A DNA stretch of 64,000 bases from Burkholderiales bacterium. Its GTDB lineage: Bacteria > Pseudomonadota > Gammaproteobacteria > Burkholderiales > Burkholderiaceae_C. Of this stretch, positions 16,527-28,295 are shown piece by piece. Below the pieces are notes generated by a model. That model worked only from the letters and a program-made list of their open reading frames with translations. It did not search any database and was not told the DNA's origin. A program made the position numbers and the translations under genes. The DNA lies in NCBI GenBank assembly GCA_016219375.1, contig JACRNC010000021.1:124001-188000 (forward strand), written 5' to 3'. Every line of letters begins with the position of its first letter. The stretch's first letter is position 1.

Positions 16527-18530
16527 TCAACGGTACTTGAAGATGAACCAGGTCATCAGCGCCAGCACGCCGACGATCATGACCAGGGCATAGTGATAGA
16601 GATAGCCCGACTGGAAGAAGCGCGTCAGGGTGGCAAAGAGCCCGACCGCGCGCGCGGAGCCGTTGACGGCCAGGCCGTCGATCAGGCCCACGTCGCCGCC
16701 CTTCCACAGGCCGCGGCCCAGCAGCCGGGCGCCGGCGGCGATGATGTTCTCGTTGATCCAGTCCATGTAGTACTTGTTCTCGAGCACGCGCATCAGCAGC
16801 CCGCTGCGGGCCTTGATGGCGGCCGGGATGGACGGCTGCTTCATGTAGAACCACCAGGCCACCACCACGCCAGCCAGGGCCAGCCAGAACGGCGGCGTCT
16901 GCAGGCCGTGGGCCGCCATGCCCAGGGCGCCGTGGAAGACATGGGCCAGCTCGGCCATGGCCGGATGGCGCGCCGCGTCCACGGTGATGGCGTCCTTGAG
17001 GAAGTCGCCGAACAGCATCGGCTGGATGGTCAGGAAGCCGATCACCACCGACGGGATGGCCAGCAGCAGCAGCGGTGCGGTCACCACCCAGGGCGATTCG
17101 TGCGGCGTGTGGTCGCCGGGGTCGTCGTGATGCCCGTGGTCGTCTTCCGGGGGGAAAGGCTTGTGGTGGAAGTGCTCCTTGCCGTGGAAGACCAGGAAGT
17201 ACATCCGGAAGGAGTAGAAGGCGGTGACGAACACGCCGGCCAGCACGGCGAAGTGCGCGAAGCCAGCAGCCGGCAAGTTGCTGGCGCCCACCGCCTCGAT
17301 GATGCTGTCCTTGGAGTAGAAGCCCGAGAACAGCGGCGTGCCGATCAGCGCCAGCGAGCCCAGCAGCGACGTGATCCACGTGATGGGCATGTACTTGCGC
17401 AGGCCGCCCATGTTGCGGATGTCCTGGTCATGGTGCATGCCGATGATCACCGAGCCGGCCGCCAGGAAGAGCAGCGCCTTGAAGAAGGCGTGCGTCATCA
17501 GGTGGAAGACCGCCACCGAGTACGCCGAAGCGCCCAGGGCCACCGTCATGTAGCCCAGCTGCGAAAGCGTGGAGTAGGCCACCACCCGCTTGATGTCGTT
17601 CTGGATGATGCCCAGGAAGCCCATGAACAGCGCCGTGATGGAGCCGATCACCAGGATAAAGTTGAGCGCGGCATCCGACATCTCGAACAGCGGCGACATG
17701 CGCGCCACCATGAAGATGCCGGCCGTCACCATGGTGGCGGCGTGGATCAGCGCGGAGATGGGGGTCGGGCCCTCCATCGAGTCGGGCAGCCACACGTGCA
17801 GCGGGAACTGCGCGCTCTTGCCCATCGCGCCGATGAACAGACAGACGCAGATCACGGTGATCAGCATCCAGTCCTGGCCGGGGAAGGTCAGCGTGGCCAG
17901 CGTGGGGGCCTTGGCGAAGACCTCGGTGTAGTTGAGCGTGCCGGTGTAGGCCAGCAGCAGGCCGATGCCCAGGATGAAGCCGAAGTCGCCCACCCGGTTG
18001 ACCAGGAAGGCCTTCATGTTGGCGAAGATGGCCGTCGGCTTCTTGTACCAGAAGCCGATCAGCAGGTAGCTCACCAGGCCGACCGCCTCCCAGCCGAAGA
18101 ACAGCTGCAGCATGTTGTTGCTCATCACGAGCATCAACATCGAGAAGGTGAACAGCGAGATGTAGCTGAAGAAGCGCTGGTAGCCCGGGTCGTCGGCCAT
18201 GTAGCCCACCGTGTAGAGGTGGACCATGAGCGACACGAAGGTCACCACGCACATCATCATCGCGGTCAGGCCGTCGATCATGAAGCCGACCTCCATGCGC
18301 ACGCCGCCGACGACCATCCATTCGTAGATAGTCTGGTTGAAGCGCGCACCGTCCACGGCGACCGCCTTGAGCGTCATCGCCGACAGCACGAACGCGATGA
18401 ACACGCCCAGGATGGTGAAGAAATGCGCCCCGCGGCGGCCGACGGTCTTGCCGAACAGGCCGGCGATGATGGCGCCGGCCAGGGGCGCCAGTGGCACGGC
18501 CAGCAGGGTGGTAGCGGAAAGCTCGGTCAT
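16527..18530 (-). CDS. nuoL: NADH-quinone oxidoreductase subunit L
   Basis: Largest antiporter-like subunit (667 aa), carrying the distal proton channel and the long lateral helix. Features read are FFGWEAVGLVSYLLIGFWYK, GKSAQFPLHVWLPDSMEGPT, SALIHAATMVTAGIFMVAR and DIKRVVAYSTLSQLGYMTVA. A histidine-rich loop (PPEDDHGHHDDPGDHTPHE) lies at about residue 465 and is a common variable loop in this subunit. Length is slightly above the E. coli protein. It follows nuoK by 10 bases. Confidence 0.97.
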   Translation of the reverse strand: MTELSATTLLAVPLAPLAGAIIAGLFGKTVGRRGAHFFTILGVFIAFVLSAMTLKAVAVDGARFNQTIYEWMVVGGVRMEVGFMIDGLTAMMMCVVTFVSLMVHLYTVGYMADDPGYQRFFSYISLFTFSMLMLVMSNNMLQLFFGWEAVGLVSYLLIGFWYKKPTAIFANMKAFLVNRVGDFGFILGIGLLLAYTGTLNYTEVFAKAPTLATLTFPGQDWMLITVICVCLFIGAMGKSAQFPLHVWLPDSMEGPTPISALIHAATMVTAGIFMVARMSPLFEMSDAALNFILVIGSITALFMGFLGIIQNDIKRVVAYSTLSQLGYMTVALGASAYSVAVFHLMTHAFFKALLFLAAGSVIIGMHHDQDIRNMGGLRKYMPITWITSLLGSLALIGTPLFSGFYSKDSIIEAVGASNLPAAGFAHFAVLAGVFVTAFYSFRMYFLVFHGKEHFHHKPFPPEDDHGHHDDPGDHTPHESPWVVTAPLLLLAIPSVVIGFLTIQPMLFGDFLKDAITVDAARHPAMAELAHVFHGALGMAAHGLQTPPFWLALAGVVVAWWFYMKQPSIPAAIKARSGLLMRVLENKYYMDWINENIIAAGARLLGRGLWKGGDVGLIDGLAVNGSARAVGLFATLTRFFQSGYLYHYALVMIVGVLALMTWFIFKYR

Positions 18531-18540
18531 GCTGTGATCC

Positions 18541-18849
18541 TCAGCCCTTGAGCGTGTCCAGCTCTTCGACGCTGACCGTCGAGCGGTTGCGGAACAGCAC
18601 CACGAGGATGGCCAGGCCGATGGCCGACTCGGCGGCGGCGACGGTCAGGATGAAGAAGACGAACACCTGCCCGGACATGCTGCCCAGGTAGTGCGAGAAG
18701 GCGACGAAGTTCAGGTTGACGGCCAGCAGCATCAGCTCGATGGCCATCAGCATGACGATCAGGTTGCGCCGGTTCAGGAAGATGCCGATGACCGACATCG
18801 AGAACAGGATGGCGCCCAGCGAAAGGTAATGTCCGAGGGTGAGGGTCAT
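18541..18849 (-). CDS. nuoK: NADH-quinone oxidoreductase subunit K
   Basis: Small three-helix membrane subunit (102 aa) at the root of the membrane arm. The protein [20 protein letters not shown] is typical, and the two key membrane glutamates are present in [15 protein letters not shown] and [14 protein letters not shown]. The start overlaps the nuoJ stop by 4 bases (ATGA), giving translational coupling. Confidence 0.97.
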   Translation of the reverse strand: MTLTLGHYLSLGAILFSMSVIGIFLNRRNLIVMLMAIELMLLAVNLNFVAFSHYLGSMSGQVFVFFILTVAAAESAIGLAILVVLFRNRSTVSVEELDTLKG

Positions 18850-19502
18850 GCCTGGCCTCCGGGATTGGCGGCATCGGCCGCAGGTGCGGCGGGAGCAGCG
18901 GCCTGGGGACGCACGGCCGGCATCTTGACGATGCGCAGGCGGTCGGCCTTCTTGACCTTGACCTGCTCGGAAGGATCCTGGTGGCGCGAGTCCTTGCGCC
19001 CGCGCAGGGTCAGCGCGATGGCCGCGATGATGGCCACCAGCAGCAGCACGGCGGCGATCTGCACCGGGTAGACGTAGCGCGTGTAGAGCTCCGCACCCAG
19101 CGCCTTGGTGTTGCCCATCTGGGCCACATCAGCGGCCAGCGGCGCGGCCTCGTCCAGGCTGAAGCCGCGGTAGAGCACGAGGATCATCTCCAGCGCGATG
19201 ATGGCGCCCACCAGGCCGGCGACCGGGAAGTGCTTCCAGAAGCCGGCGCGCAGCGACTCGACGTTGATGTCCATCATCATCACAACGAAGAGGAACAGCA
19301 CCATCACGGCACCCACATAGACCAGCACCAGCGCGATGGCCAGGAACTCGGCCTGCAGCAGCATCCACACGCAGGCGGCGCTGAAGAAGGCGAGCACCAG
19401 GTGCAGCGCGGCGGCCACGGGGCTCTTGGCGGTGATGACGCGGAAGGCCGCGAACAGCAGCACCAGCGAGAAGACGGTGAACAGGGCGAAGTTGGTGTCC
19501 AT
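18846..19502 (-). CDS. nuoJ: NADH-quinone oxidoreductase subunit J
   Basis: Five-helix membrane subunit (218 aa) of complex I. Conserved stretches are [20 protein letters not shown] and [20 protein letters not shown] with the pi-bulge region in helix 3. The last 30 residues or so are Ala/Pro-rich ([18 protein letters not shown]), a low-complexity tail seen in several betaproteobacterial NuoJ. The start is 75 bases after nuoI, the widest gap inside the nuo operon. Confidence 0.96.
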   Translation of the reverse strand: MDTNFALFTVFSLVLLFAAFRVITAKSPVAAALHLVLAFFSAACVWMLLQAEFLAIALVLVYVGAVMVLFLFVVMMMDINVESLRAGFWKHFPVAGLVGAIIALEMILVLYRGFSLDEAAPLAADVAQMGNTKALGAELYTRYVYPVQIAAVLLLVAIIAAIALTLRGRKDSRHQDPSEQVKVKKADRLRIVKMPAVRPQAAAPAAPAADAANPGGQA

Positions 19503-19577
19503 AGCAGGTCCCAGCGACGTCGTGGCGACAAGGCGCCCGCCGGCCTGCAGGCCGGGGCGCGCTGCCGCCGCAGCGGC

Positions 19578-20075
19578 TCAGCGGTAGCGGGCGTCCGCCT
19601 CCTTGTTGGCGGCGATTTCCTTCTCGTAGCGGTCGCCGATGGCCAGGAGCATCTCCTTGGTGAAGTAGAGATCGCCGCGCTTCTCGCCGTGGTATTCGAG
19701 GATGTTGGTCTCGACGATGGAATCCACCGGGCAGCTCTCCTCGCAGAAGCCGCAGAAGATGCACTTGGTCAGGTCGATGTCGTAGCGCGTGGTGCGGCGG
19801 CTGCCGTCCTCGCGCTGCCCCGACTCGATGGTGATGGCCAGCGCCGGGCAGACGGCCTCGCAGAGCTTGCAGGCGATGCAGCGCTCCTCGCCGTTCTCGT
19901 AGCGGCGCAGGGCATGCAGGCCGCGAAAGCGCGGCGACAGCGGCGTCTTCTCCTCGGGGAACTGCACGGTGATGGTCGGCGACAGGAAGTGCCGGCCGGT
20001 CACCTTCAGGCCCTTGAGGAGCTCCAGCAGCATGAAGCTGGAGAGGAAATGCTTGACGGAAGCAATGGCGGACAT
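19578..20075 (-). CDS. nuoI: NADH-quinone oxidoreductase subunit I
   Basis: Peripheral-arm subunit (165 aa) holding two 4Fe-4S clusters (N6a and N6b) that pass electrons toward NuoB. Two ferredoxin motifs are complete: [12 protein letters not shown] and [12 protein letters not shown]. An N-terminal amphipathic helix ([20 protein letters not shown]) anchors it on the membrane. It starts 10 bases after nuoH. Confidence 0.97.
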   Translation of the reverse strand: MSAIASVKHFLSSFMLLELLKGLKVTGRHFLSPTITVQFPEEKTPLSPRFRGLHALRRYENGEERCIACKLCEAVCPALAITIESGQREDGSRRTTRYDIDLTKCIFCGFCEESCPVDSIVETNILEYHGEKRGDLYFTKEMLLAIGDRYEKEIAANKEADARYR

Positions 20076-20085
20076 GGCGGTCTCC

Positions 20086-21198
20086 TTACTTCCAGATGTT
20101 CCAGGGCGACTGGATCCACAGGCCGACGACGACCAGCCACACCAGCGTCACCGGGATGAAGATCTTCCAGCCCAGGCGCATGATCTGGTCGTAGCGGAAG
20201 CGGGGGAAGGTGGAGCGCACCCACAGGAAGACGGTGACGACGCAGAAGGTCTTGGCGAACAGCCAGAACCAGTTCCAGAACCACATGGAGCTCTGGATCC
20301 ACTGCGGCGTGTCCATGCCGACGAGCGAGAACGACACCGGCGCCGCCCAGCCGCCCAGGAACATCAGCACGGCCAACGCAGACACCAGGATCATGTTGGC
20401 GTACTCGGCCAGGAAGAACATCGCGAACGACATGCCCGAGTACTCGATCATGTGGCCGGCGACGATCTCGGACTCGCCTTCCACCACGTCGAACGGGTGG
20501 CGGTTGGTCTCGGCCAGGCCGGAGATGAAGTACACGACGGCGATCGGCAGCAGCGGCAGCCAGTTCCACGACAGCAGGTTCAGGCCCATGCCGGCGAAGG
20601 TGCCGCGGTTCTGCTGCATCACGATGTCGGTGACGTTCAGACTGGCGCTGACCATGATCACGACGACGAAGCAAAAGCCCATCGCGATCTCGTAGGACAC
20701 CATCTGCGCCGAGGCGCGCAGCGCACCGAGGAAGGCGTACTTCGAGTTGGACGCCCAGCCGGCGATGATCACGCCGTAGACCTCCAGCGACGTGATCGCC
20801 ATCAGGAACAGCAGCCCGGCGTTGACGTTGGCCAGCGCCGCTTCCGGCCCGAAGGGGATCACCGCCCATGCGGCCAGCGCCGGCATGATGGTCATGATCG
20901 GGCCGATCAGGAACAGCGGCTTGTTGGCCGCCGAGGGCAGGATGATCTCCTTGAAGATCAGCTTGACCGCATCGGCGATGGGCTGCAGCAGGCCCAGCGG
21001 GCCCACGCGGTTGGGACCCGGGCGGATCTGCGTCCAGCCGATGGCCTTGCGCTCCCACAGCGTCAGGTAGGCCACACAGATCATCAGCGGCAGCACCACC
21101 GCGACGATCTTGATGAGGTTCCACAGCACCGGCCACCAGTGCGTCGGCCAGGAGCCGTCCAGCAGGCCGCCGCCCCAGTTGTAGAAGGTGTCGATCAT
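20086..21198 (-). CDS. nuoH: NADH-quinone oxidoreductase subunit H
   Basis: Membrane subunit (370 aa) that with NuoB and NuoD forms the quinone chamber. Key segments are [40 protein letters not shown] with its cluster of acidic residues, and [20 protein letters not shown]. The frame is open upstream of the chosen ATG, but [11 protein letters not shown] at 21198, 17 bases after nuoG and with GAGGGG before it, is the right start. It is somewhat longer than the E. coli protein, as is usual in this order. Confidence 0.97.
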   Translation of the reverse strand: MIDTFYNWGGGLLDGSWPTHWWPVLWNLIKIVAVVLPLMICVAYLTLWERKAIGWTQIRPGPNRVGPLGLLQPIADAVKLIFKEIILPSAANKPLFLIGPIMTIMPALAAWAVIPFGPEAALANVNAGLLFLMAITSLEVYGVIIAGWASNSKYAFLGALRASAQMVSYEIAMGFCFVVVIMVSASLNVTDIVMQQNRGTFAGMGLNLLSWNWLPLLPIAVVYFISGLAETNRHPFDVVEGESEIVAGHMIEYSGMSFAMFFLAEYANMILVSALAVLMFLGGWAAPVSFSLVGMDTPQWIQSSMWFWNWFWLFAKTFCVVTVFLWVRSTFPRFRYDQIMRLGWKIFIPVTLVWLVVVGLWIQSPWNIWK

Positions 21199-21215
21199 TT
21201 GCTTGCCCCTCCCGC

Positions 21216-23564
21216 TCAGGCGCGCTCGACCGCGATCGGGCCGAACATGGCACCCAGGGCGCAGGTATCGGGATGCCCGGCCGGCACATGGACCACGTTG
21301 GCCGGCAGCCCGGCGTCGAGCACGGCCGGCAGCACCGCACTGGCGGCACCCTGGCTCACGCGCACCTTGACGGCCTCGCCTGCGGCGCCCAGGCCGAGCT
21401 CCGACCACAGCGCCTGAGGCAGGCGCACCACTGGCGCGCGGCAGCCATCCGGCGTGGCCTGCAGCGGCGCGGAGCGGCGCACGATGGCGTCAGCCGAGTA
21501 GATCGGCACGCTGGCCAGGCGCTCCAGGCCGGCCGCCACGGGCGACAGGTCGGCCTGCTGCACGGCGGGCTCGTTGGACAGGCGGGCGGCAATGCGATCC
21601 TCCAGCCCCTGCACTTCGCCCAGCGCCTGCAGGCGCACTTCCTCAGAAGTCTCGAACTCGAAGCCCGGCAGCCCCAGCATATTGCCCAGCACGCGCAGCA
21701 CCTTCCACGCCGGGCGGGTCTCGCCCTGCGGCTTGACCACGCCGTGGAAGCTCTGCACCCGGCCTTCGGCATTGATGAAGGTGCCCGACGTCTCCGTGAA
21801 CGGCGCGATCGGCAGGATCACGTCGGCATAGTCCAATGCCGCGGTCTTGAAGGCCGTCATGGCCACGACCAGGCCAGAGCCCGCCAGCGCCTGGCGCGCG
21901 GCGGCACCGTTGGCGGCGTCCAGCTCGGGTTCGGCATTGAGCAGCACGCAAGCCTTCATCGGCGCGGCCAGCATGCGGCCGGCGTCCAGCCCGCCGGACT
22001 GCGGCTGGGCGCCGACGAGCTGAGCGCCGACGGTGTTGGCGGCCTCGGTCAGGTAGCCGACGCTCGCCCCCGTGTGCTGCGCGATCCAGGTGGCCAGCGC
22101 CAGCAGCGTGGACGCCTGCGGATGCTGTGCGGCAGCGTTGCCCAGCAGCACGGCCTTGCGCTCGCCCGACAGCAGGCTGCGCGCCACCGCCTGGGCGGCA
22201 TCGGATGCCTGCACGCCGGCCACCGGTGCAGCCACGCCGCGCTCAGCGGCCACGGCCGCGGCCACTTCGGCCAGTGCAGCCGCCCATTGGCCCGGCGCCA
22301 CGCTCACACGCGCGGCGACCGGAATCAGCCAGTCATCCGTGCCGGCACCGATGGCCGCCAGCTGCCCGCCCTTGCGCACCGCCTGGCGCAGGCGCTGGGC
22401 GAAGAGCGGGTGGTCCTTGCGCAGGAAGGAGCCGACCACCAGCGCGCGGTCCAGCGTGGACAGGCTGGCGATAGGCAGGCCCAGCCAGCGTGCCTTGCCG
22501 GACACGGTGTTGCCGAAGTCGGCATGGCGCAGACGATGGTCGATGTTGTCGCTGCCCAGGCCGCGCATCAGGTGGCCGAGCAGGAAGAGCTCTTCCACCG
22601 TGCTGTGCGGCGTGGCCAGGGCGCAGAGGCTCTCGGCGCCGAACTCCGCCTTCACGCGCTTGAGACCATCGGCCACGTATTCCAGCGCGGTGGTCCAGTC
22701 CACCACCTGCCACTGCCCGCCCTGCTTGATCATGGGCTGGGTCAGGCGGTCTTCGCCGTTGAGCGCGTCGTAGGAGAAGCGGTCACGGTCAGCCAGCCAG
22801 CATTCGTTGACGGCCTCGTTCTCGAGCGGCAGCACGCGGGCCACACGGCCGCCCTTGACCTGCACGATCAGGTTGGCGCCGGTGGAGTCATGCGGGCTGA
22901 CCGACTTGCGGCGCGACAGCTCCCAGCTGCGGGCGCTGTAGCGGAAGGGCCGGCTGGTGAGCGCACCGACCGGGCACAGGTCGATCATGTTGCCCGACAG
23001 CTCCGACTCGATGCTGCCTTCCAAGAAGGTGGTGATCTCCGAGTGCTCGCCCCGGTTGATCATGCCGAGCTCCATCTGCCCGGCGATTTCCTGGCCGAAG
23101 CGCACGCAGCGCGTGCAGTGGATGCAGCGGCTCATCTCTTCCATCGAGACGAGCGGGCCGGCGTCCTTGCGCGGCACGACGCGCTTTTCCTCGCTGTAGC
23201 GCGAGTTGGACTTGCCGTAGCCCACGGCCAGGTCCTGCAGCTGGCATTCGCCGCCCTGGTCGCAGATGGGGCAGTCCAGCGGGTGATTGATGAGCAGGAA
23301 CTCCATCACCGCCTTCTGGGCGTTGGTGGCCTTCTCGCTCAGGGTGCGCACGATCATGCCCTGCGTCACCGGGGTGGCGCAGGCCGGCATGGGCTTGGGC
23401 GCCTTCTCGATGTCGACCAGGCACATGCGGCAGTTGGCCGCGATCGACAGCTTCTTGTGGTAGCAGAAGTGGGGGATGTAGGTGCCGGCCTTCTCGGCGG
23501 CATGCATCACCATGCTGCCTTCGGGCACCTCGACCTTGCGGCCGTCCAGTTCGATTTCGATCAT
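21216..23564 (-). CDS. nuoG: NADH-quinone oxidoreductase subunit G
   Basis: Large peripheral-arm iron-sulfur subunit (782 aa). The N-terminal part carries the 2Fe-2S site ([15 protein letters not shown] ... C), the His-ligated 4Fe-4S site in [14 protein letters not shown], and [11 protein letters not shown] with a later C (DLCPVGAL). The rest is a molybdopterin-oxidoreductase-like domain without catalytic cofactor, as in all NuoG. The start [16 protein letters not shown] at 23564 is set by homology; the open frame continues 87 codons upstream into nuoF but is not used. Confidence 0.96.
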   Translation of the reverse strand: MIEIELDGRKVEVPEGSMVMHAAEKAGTYIPHFCYHKKLSIAANCRMCLVDIEKAPKPMPACATPVTQGMIVRTLSEKATNAQKAVMEFLLINHPLDCPICDQGGECQLQDLAVGYGKSNSRYSEEKRVVPRKDAGPLVSMEEMSRCIHCTRCVRFGQEIAGQMELGMINRGEHSEITTFLEGSIESELSGNMIDLCPVGALTSRPFRYSARSWELSRRKSVSPHDSTGANLIVQVKGGRVARVLPLENEAVNECWLADRDRFSYDALNGEDRLTQPMIKQGGQWQVVDWTTALEYVADGLKRVKAEFGAESLCALATPHSTVEELFLLGHLMRGLGSDNIDHRLRHADFGNTVSGKARWLGLPIASLSTLDRALVVGSFLRKDHPLFAQRLRQAVRKGGQLAAIGAGTDDWLIPVAARVSVAPGQWAAALAEVAAAVAAERGVAAPVAGVQASDAAQAVARSLLSGERKAVLLGNAAAQHPQASTLLALATWIAQHTGASVGYLTEAANTVGAQLVGAQPQSGGLDAGRMLAAPMKACVLLNAEPELDAANGAAARQALAGSGLVVAMTAFKTAALDYADVILPIAPFTETSGTFINAEGRVQSFHGVVKPQGETRPAWKVLRVLGNMLGLPGFEFETSEEVRLQALGEVQGLEDRIAARLSNEPAVQQADLSPVAAGLERLASVPIYSADAIVRRSAPLQATPDGCRAPVVRLPQALWSELGLGAAGEAVKVRVSQGAASAVLPAVLDAGLPANVVHVPAGHPDTCALGAMFGPIAVERA

Positions 23565-23581
23565 GTTCAGACTCGCCCTGC

Positions 23582-24958
23582 TCAGACAGAGGCCACCGGG
23601 GCCTTCGCAGTGGGGGTCGGCACGGCGGGCACCAGGCAGCGCTTGTGCTCGACGTGGTAGGCGAACTCGTCGCGGAAGTGCTTGAGCATCGCGCGCACCG
23701 GCATGGCCGCGGCATCGCCAAGCGCGCAGATGGTGCGGCCCTGGATGTTGTCGGCAACCGAGTTCAGCAGGTCCAGGTCCTCCATGCGGCCCTGGCCGTG
23801 CTCGATGCGCTCGACCATGCGCCACAGCCAGCCCGTGCCTTCACGGCAGGGCGTGCACTGGCCGCAGGACTCGTGCATGTAGAAGTAGGACAGGCGCAGC
23901 AGGCTGCTGACCATGCAGCGGCTGTCGTCCATGACGATCACCGCGCCCGAGCCCAGCATGGAGCCGGCCTTGGCGATGGCGTCGTAGTCCATCGTGGTGT
24001 CCAGCATGATGGACGCCGGCAGCACCGGGGCGGACGAGCCGCCGGGGATCACCGCCTTGAGCTTGCGCCCGGGGCGCACGCCGCCGGCCAGCTCCAGCAG
24101 CGTGGAGAACGGCGTACCCAGCGGGATCTCATAGTTGCCGGGGCGCTGCACGTCGCCGACCACCGAGAAGATCTTGGTGCCGCCGTTGTTGGGCTTGCCG
24201 CACTCCAGGTAGGCCTGGCCGCCGTTGCGGATGATCCAGGGCACCGCGGCGAAGGTCTCCGTGTTGTTGATCGTGGTCGGCTTGCCGTAGAGGCCGAAGC
24301 TGGCGGGGAACGGCGGCTTGAAGCGCGGCTGGCCCTTCTTGCCCTCCAGCGACTCCAGCAGCGCGGTCTCTTCACCGCAGATGTAGGCGCCGAAGCCGTG
24401 ATGGGCGTGCAGCTGGAAGCCGAAGCCGCTGCCCAGGATGTTGTCACCTAGGTAGCCGGCGGCGCGGGCTTCTTCCAGGGCGGCCTCGAAGCGCTCGTAG
24501 ACCTCGAAGATCTCGCCGTGGATGTAGTTGTAGCCCACGGAGATGCCCATCGCATAGGCGGCGATGATCATCCCCTCGATGACGATGTGCGGGTTGTAGC
24601 GCAGGATGTCGCGGTCCTTGCACGTGCCCGGCTCGCCCTCGTCGGAGTTGCACACCAGGTACTTCTGCACCGGCAGCGCGCGCGGCATGAAGCTCCACTT
24701 CAGGCCCGTCGGGAAGCCCGCACCGCCGCGGCCGCGCAGGCCCGAGGCCTTGACCTCGGCCACGACTTGCTCGGGCGTCATCGCTTCGCCGCCGGCCTGG
24801 CCCAGCACCTTGCGCAGGGCCTGGTAGCCGCCGCGGGCTTCGTAGTCCTTCAGGCGCCAGTTACTACCGTCCAACCCGGCATAGATCTGCGGGTTGATGT
24901 GGCGGCCGTGGAAGCAGGTTTCGAGGCCGGTGGCCTGGAAGCGGGAAAGGTCGGGCAT
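23582..24958 (-). CDS. nuoF: NADH-quinone oxidoreductase subunit F
   Basis: NADH-binding flavoprotein subunit (458 aa) carrying FMN and 4Fe-4S cluster N3. The glycine-rich nucleotide site [16 protein letters not shown] and the FMN-binding [15 protein letters not shown] are both present. The cluster ligands are in [12 protein letters not shown] plus a later cysteine (ICALGDAAA). The C-terminal extension after residue 430 is short and Pro/Ala-rich. It lies 31 bases after nuoE. Confidence 0.97.
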   Translation of the reverse strand: MPDLSRFQATGLETCFHGRHINPQIYAGLDGSNWRLKDYEARGGYQALRKVLGQAGGEAMTPEQVVAEVKASGLRGRGGAGFPTGLKWSFMPRALPVQKYLVCNSDEGEPGTCKDRDILRYNPHIVIEGMIIAAYAMGISVGYNYIHGEIFEVYERFEAALEEARAAGYLGDNILGSGFGFQLHAHHGFGAYICGEETALLESLEGKKGQPRFKPPFPASFGLYGKPTTINNTETFAAVPWIIRNGGQAYLECGKPNNGGTKIFSVVGDVQRPGNYEIPLGTPFSTLLELAGGVRPGRKLKAVIPGGSSAPVLPASIMLDTTMDYDAIAKAGSMLGSGAVIVMDDSRCMVSSLLRLSYFYMHESCGQCTPCREGTGWLWRMVERIEHGQGRMEDLDLLNSVADNIQGRTICALGDAAAMPVRAMLKHFRDEFAYHVEHKRCLVPAVPTPTAKAPVASV

Positions 24959-24989
24959 GGTGGGATCGTCCGGCTGGTCTGCTGCGGGC

Positions 24990-25475
24990 TCAGTCGGCTT
25001 GCGACTTCAGCACGTCGATGAGTTCGTCCAGCTTGTCGGCCTGCATGTAGCTGAGCATCTGCCGGTCGTTGACCAGCATCACCGGCGCATCGGCGCAGGC
25101 GCCGAGGCATTCGCACTGCTGCACGGTGAAGAGACCGTCGGCCGTGGTGCCGCCCTGCTCCACCCCCAGCTTGCTGCACAGGTGGTCCAGCGCGGTCTGG
25201 CCGTCGCGCAGGCGGCACGGCAGGTTGGTGCAGACGTTGAGCTTGTACTTGCCCACCGGCTGCTGGTTGTACATGTTGTAGAAGGTCACGACCTCGTGCA
25301 CCGCGATCACCGGCATGCCGAGGTAGTCGGCCACCAGGCGCTCGCTGTCGGGCGACACCCAGCCCTGCTCCTGCTGGACGATGGACAGGCAGGCCATCAC
25401 CGCGGACTGCTTCTGGTCGGCGGGGTACTTGGCGACCTCGCGGTCGAATCGGGCTCGGGTCTCGGCGCTCAGCAT
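24990..25475 (-). CDS. nuoE: NADH-quinone oxidoreductase subunit E
   Basis: Thioredoxin-like subunit (161 aa) with the 2Fe-2S cluster N1a. Ligands are in CTNLPC (first cysteine) and in [11 protein letters not shown]. The helical N-terminal part ([18 protein letters not shown]) is the usual contact to NuoF. The open frame runs upstream into nuoD; the start at 25475 ([18 protein letters not shown]) is the conserved one. Spacing of 47 bases after nuoD fits the operon. Confidence 0.96.
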   Translation of the reverse strand: MLSAETRARFDREVAKYPADQKQSAVMACLSIVQQEQGWVSPDSERLVADYLGMPVIAVHEVVTFYNMYNQQPVGKYKLNVCTNLPCRLRDGQTALDHLCSKLGVEQGGTTADGLFTVQQCECLGACADAPVMLVNDRQMLSYMQADKLDELIDVLKSQAD

Positions 25476-25522
25476 GGCGTTCTTGGGTAGCAGGTCGGCG
25501 GCCTCGTGGGGCGCGGCGGCGT

Positions 25523-26776
25523 TCAGCGGTCGATCTCGCCGAACACGATGTCCATCGTGCCGATCACGGCCACGGCATCGGCAATCATGTGGCCGCGCGA
25601 CATCTCGTCCATCGCAGCCAGGTGGGCGAAGCCGGGGGCGCGGATCTTCAGGCGGTAGGGCTTGTTGGCGCCGTCGCTGACCAGGTAGATGCCGAACTCG
25701 CCCTTGGGATGCTCGACGGCGGCATAGGCCTCGCCCTCGGGCACATGGAAGCCCTCGGTGAACAGCTTGAAGTGGTGGATCAGCTGCTCCATGCTGGTCT
25801 TCATCTCCACGCGCGAAGGCGGTGCCACCTTGTGGTTGTCGGTGATGACCGGGCCGGGGTTGTCGCGCAGCCACTTCACGCACTGCTGGATGATGCGGTT
25901 GGACTGACGCATCTCCTCCACGCGCACAACGTAGCGGTCGTAGCAGTCGCCGTTGGTGCCCAGCGGCACATCGAAGTCCATGCGGTCATAGACGTCGTAG
26001 GGCTGCGTCTTGCGCAGGTCCCAGGCGATGCCCGAGCCGCGCAGCATCGGGCCGGTGAAGCCCAGGTTCAGCGCGCGCTCGGGGGAGACGACGCCGATGC
26101 CGACCGTGCGCTGCTTCCAGATGCGGTTGTCGGTCAGCAGCGTCTCGTAGTCGTCGACGTTCTTCGGGAAGCGGCGGGTGAAGTCCTCGATGAAGTCCAG
26201 CAGGCTGCCCTGCCGGTTGTCGTTCATCCGCGCGATCGCCTTGGCGTTGTGGATCTTCGAGACCTTGTACTGCGGCATCGAGTCCGGCAGGTCGCGGTAG
26301 ACGCCGCCCGGACGGAAGTAGGCCGCGTGCATGCGTGCACCGGACACCGCCTCGTACATGTCGAAGAGGTCTTCCCGCTCGCGGAAGCAGTAGATCAGCA
26401 TGTTCATCGCGCCGCAGTCCAGCCCGTGCGCGCCAAGCCACAGCAGGTGGTTCAGCAGCCGGGTGATCTCGGCGAACATGACGCGGATGTACTGCGCGCG
26501 GATCGGCACCTCGATGCCCATCATCCGCTCGATGGCCAGGCAGTAGGCGTGCTCGTTGCACATCATCGAGACGTAGTCCAGCCGGTCCATGTAGGGCAGC
26601 GACTGGATGAAGGTCTTCGACTCGGCCAGCTTCTCGGTGGCGCGGTGCAGCAGCCCGATGTGCGGGTCGGCACGCTGGATCACCTCGCCGTCGAGCTCCA
26701 GCACCAGGCGCAGCACGCCGTGCGCAGCCGGGTGCTGAGGACCGAAGTTCAGCGTGTAGTTCTTGATTTCAGCCAT
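25523..26776 (-). CDS. nuoD: NADH-quinone oxidoreductase subunit D
   Basis: Quinone-site subunit (417 aa) related to NiFe-hydrogenase large subunits but without the metal cysteines. Conserved features are [32 protein letters not shown], the quinone-site tyrosine in [20 protein letters not shown], and the C-terminal [10 protein letters not shown]. It is encoded separately from nuoC, unlike the fused NuoCD of enterobacteria. Confidence 0.98.
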   Translation of the reverse strand: MAEIKNYTLNFGPQHPAAHGVLRLVLELDGEVIQRADPHIGLLHRATEKLAESKTFIQSLPYMDRLDYVSMMCNEHAYCLAIERMMGIEVPIRAQYIRVMFAEITRLLNHLLWLGAHGLDCGAMNMLIYCFREREDLFDMYEAVSGARMHAAYFRPGGVYRDLPDSMPQYKVSKIHNAKAIARMNDNRQGSLLDFIEDFTRRFPKNVDDYETLLTDNRIWKQRTVGIGVVSPERALNLGFTGPMLRGSGIAWDLRKTQPYDVYDRMDFDVPLGTNGDCYDRYVVRVEEMRQSNRIIQQCVKWLRDNPGPVITDNHKVAPPSRVEMKTSMEQLIHHFKLFTEGFHVPEGEAYAAVEHPKGEFGIYLVSDGANKPYRLKIRAPGFAHLAAMDEMSRGHMIADAVAVIGTMDIVFGEIDR

Positions 26777-26797
26777 GTTGGACGCTGGACGTGGCGA

Positions 26798-27409
26798 TCA
26801 GTGCAGGCCGCCGTAGTGCTCTTCGCGGATCACGCGCGGCGTGAGCTCGCGCGGCTCGATCGTCACCGGCTGGTAGATGACGCGCTTTTGCTCTTCGTCG
26901 TAGCGCATCTCCACGTGCCCGGTGGTCGGGAAGTCCTTGCGGAAGGGGTGGCCGATGAAGCCGTAGTCGGTCAGGATGCGGCGCAGGTCGTCATGGCCGT
27001 CGAAGACGATGCCGTAGAGGTCGAAAGCCTCGCGCTCGAACCAGTTGGCCGACTTCCAGATCGGCGTGACCGAGGCCACCGCAGGCAGGTCGTCGTCAGG
27101 GCAGAACACGCGCACGCGCAGCCGCCAGTTCTTGGTGAGCGACAGCAGGTGCACGACCACGGCGAAGCGCGGGCCTTCAGCCAGCGTCGAGGCGCCGTCC
27201 TTGTACGACTGGTAGTCCATGCCGCACAGGTCGATCAGTTGCTCGAAGGCCAGCGACGGATGCTCGTGCAGCGCGGTGGCCACGGCAAGGTAGTCGGCCG
27301 CAGCCACGGTCAGCGTGAGCTCGTCGCGCTGGCGCACCAGGCGCTTGGCGCGGTCGCCCAGGACGGACTGCAGCGCGGCCTGGAGGTCTTCTAGGGACGG
27401 GGAGGTCAT
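26798..27409 (-). CDS. nuoC: NADH-quinone oxidoreductase subunit C
   Basis: Structural peripheral-arm subunit (203 aa). The 30-kDa-subunit signature is complete: [20 protein letters not shown] followed by [20 protein letters not shown]. The C-terminal [20 protein letters not shown] is typical of betaproteobacteria. It lies 33 bases after nuoB and 21 bases before nuoD. Confidence 0.97.
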   Translation of the reverse strand: MTSPSLEDLQAALQSVLGDRAKRLVRQRDELTLTVAAADYLAVATALHEHPSLAFEQLIDLCGMDYQSYKDGASTLAEGPRFAVVVHLLSLTKNWRLRVRVFCPDDDLPAVASVTPIWKSANWFEREAFDLYGIVFDGHDDLRRILTDYGFIGHPFRKDFPTTGHVEMRYDEEQKRVIYQPVTIEPRELTPRVIREEHYGGLH

Positions 27410-27442
27410 GTCGTGGGGCAGCAGGCCGGCAGCCTGAGGCGT

Positions 27443-27919
27443 TCAGCGGGCGATGGTGTTTTCGCGGCGGATCTTGGACTGCAGCTGCAGCACGCCGTAG
27501 AGCAGCGCCTCGGCCGTGGGCGGGCAGCCCGGCACGTAGACGTCCACCGGCACGATGCGGTCGCAGCCGCGCACCACCGAGTAGCTGTAGTGGTAGTAGC
27601 CGCCGCCGTTGGCGCACGAGCCCATGCTGATCACCCAGCGCGGCTCGGCCATCTGGTCGTAGACCTTGCGCAGCGCCGGCGCCATCTTGTTGCACAGCGT
27701 GCCGGCCACGATCATCAGATCGGACTGCCGCGGGCTCGGGCGGAACAGCATGCCGAAGCGGTCGATGTCGTAGCGGGATGCGCCCGCGTGCATCATCTCC
27801 ACGGCACAGCAGGCCAACCCGAAGGTCATCGGCCACAGCGACCCGGTCTTGGACCAGTTGATCAGCTTGTCGGCCGACGTGGTGAGGAAGCCCTCTTTGA
27901 AAACGCCTTCGATACCCAT
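27443..27919 (-). CDS. nuoB: NADH-quinone oxidoreductase subunit B
   Basis: Subunit holding the terminal 4Fe-4S cluster N2 next to the quinone site (158 aa). The cluster cysteines are visible: the tandem pair in [14 protein letters not shown], one in [13 protein letters not shown] and one in [15 protein letters not shown]. The N-terminus [19 protein letters not shown] is typical of the order. It lies 16 bases after nuoA. Confidence 0.98.
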   Translation of the reverse strand: MGIEGVFKEGFLTTSADKLINWSKTGSLWPMTFGLACCAVEMMHAGASRYDIDRFGMLFRPSPRQSDLMIVAGTLCNKMAPALRKVYDQMAEPRWVISMGSCANGGGYYHYSYSVVRGCDRIVPVDVYVPGCPPTAEALLYGVLQLQSKIRRENTIAR

Positions 27920-27935
27920 GTCTTTGCTCAGCAGA

Positions 27936-28295
27936 TCATTCCCAGTCGAGGGCGCCCTTCTTCCACTCGTAGGCGAAGCCGACCACGAGGATGCCCAGGA
28001 AGAGCATCACCGCCCAGAAGCCGGTGGCGCCGATCTCCTGCAGCGACACCGCCCACGGGAACAGGAAGGCGATCTCGAGGTCGAAGAGGATGAAGAGGAT
28101 GGCCACGAGGTAGTAGCGCACATCGAACTTCATGCGCGCGTCCTCGAAGGCCTCGAAGCCGCATTCGTAGGGGGAGTTCTTGGCCCGGTCCGGCCGGCGC
28201 GGCCCGAGCAGGAAGCCCAGCGCCTGGGGCAGGACGCCGACACCCACGCCGACCAGGATGAACAAGATGACGGGGAGGTACTGTTCCAGGGTCAT
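27936..28295 (-). CDS. nuoA: NADH-quinone oxidoreductase subunit A
   Basis: First gene of the nuo operon. A three-helix membrane subunit (119 aa) with the conserved loop [20 protein letters not shown] between helices 1 and 2 and the acidic helix [16 protein letters not shown]. The start [16 protein letters not shown] at 28295 is clear. The 198 bases upstream, up to the tRNA-Leu, contain a very GC-rich stretch (about 28340-28378) able to form stable hairpins, so the mRNA leader may be structured. Confidence 0.97.
   Translation of the reverse strand: MTLEQYLPVILFILVGVGVGVLPQALGFLLGPRRPDRAKNSPYECGFEAFEDARMKFDVRYYLVAILFILFDLEIAFLFPWAVSLQEIGATGFWAVMLFLGILVVGFAYEWKKGALDWE

Noticed and set aside
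15054-18551. An 1165-codon open frame on the plus strand opposite nuoM and nuoL
   Set aside because: Its composition (H, Q, R, D, G repeats) is that of the complement of GC-biased coding DNA, it has no domain, and the minus strand encodes two intact complex I subunits.
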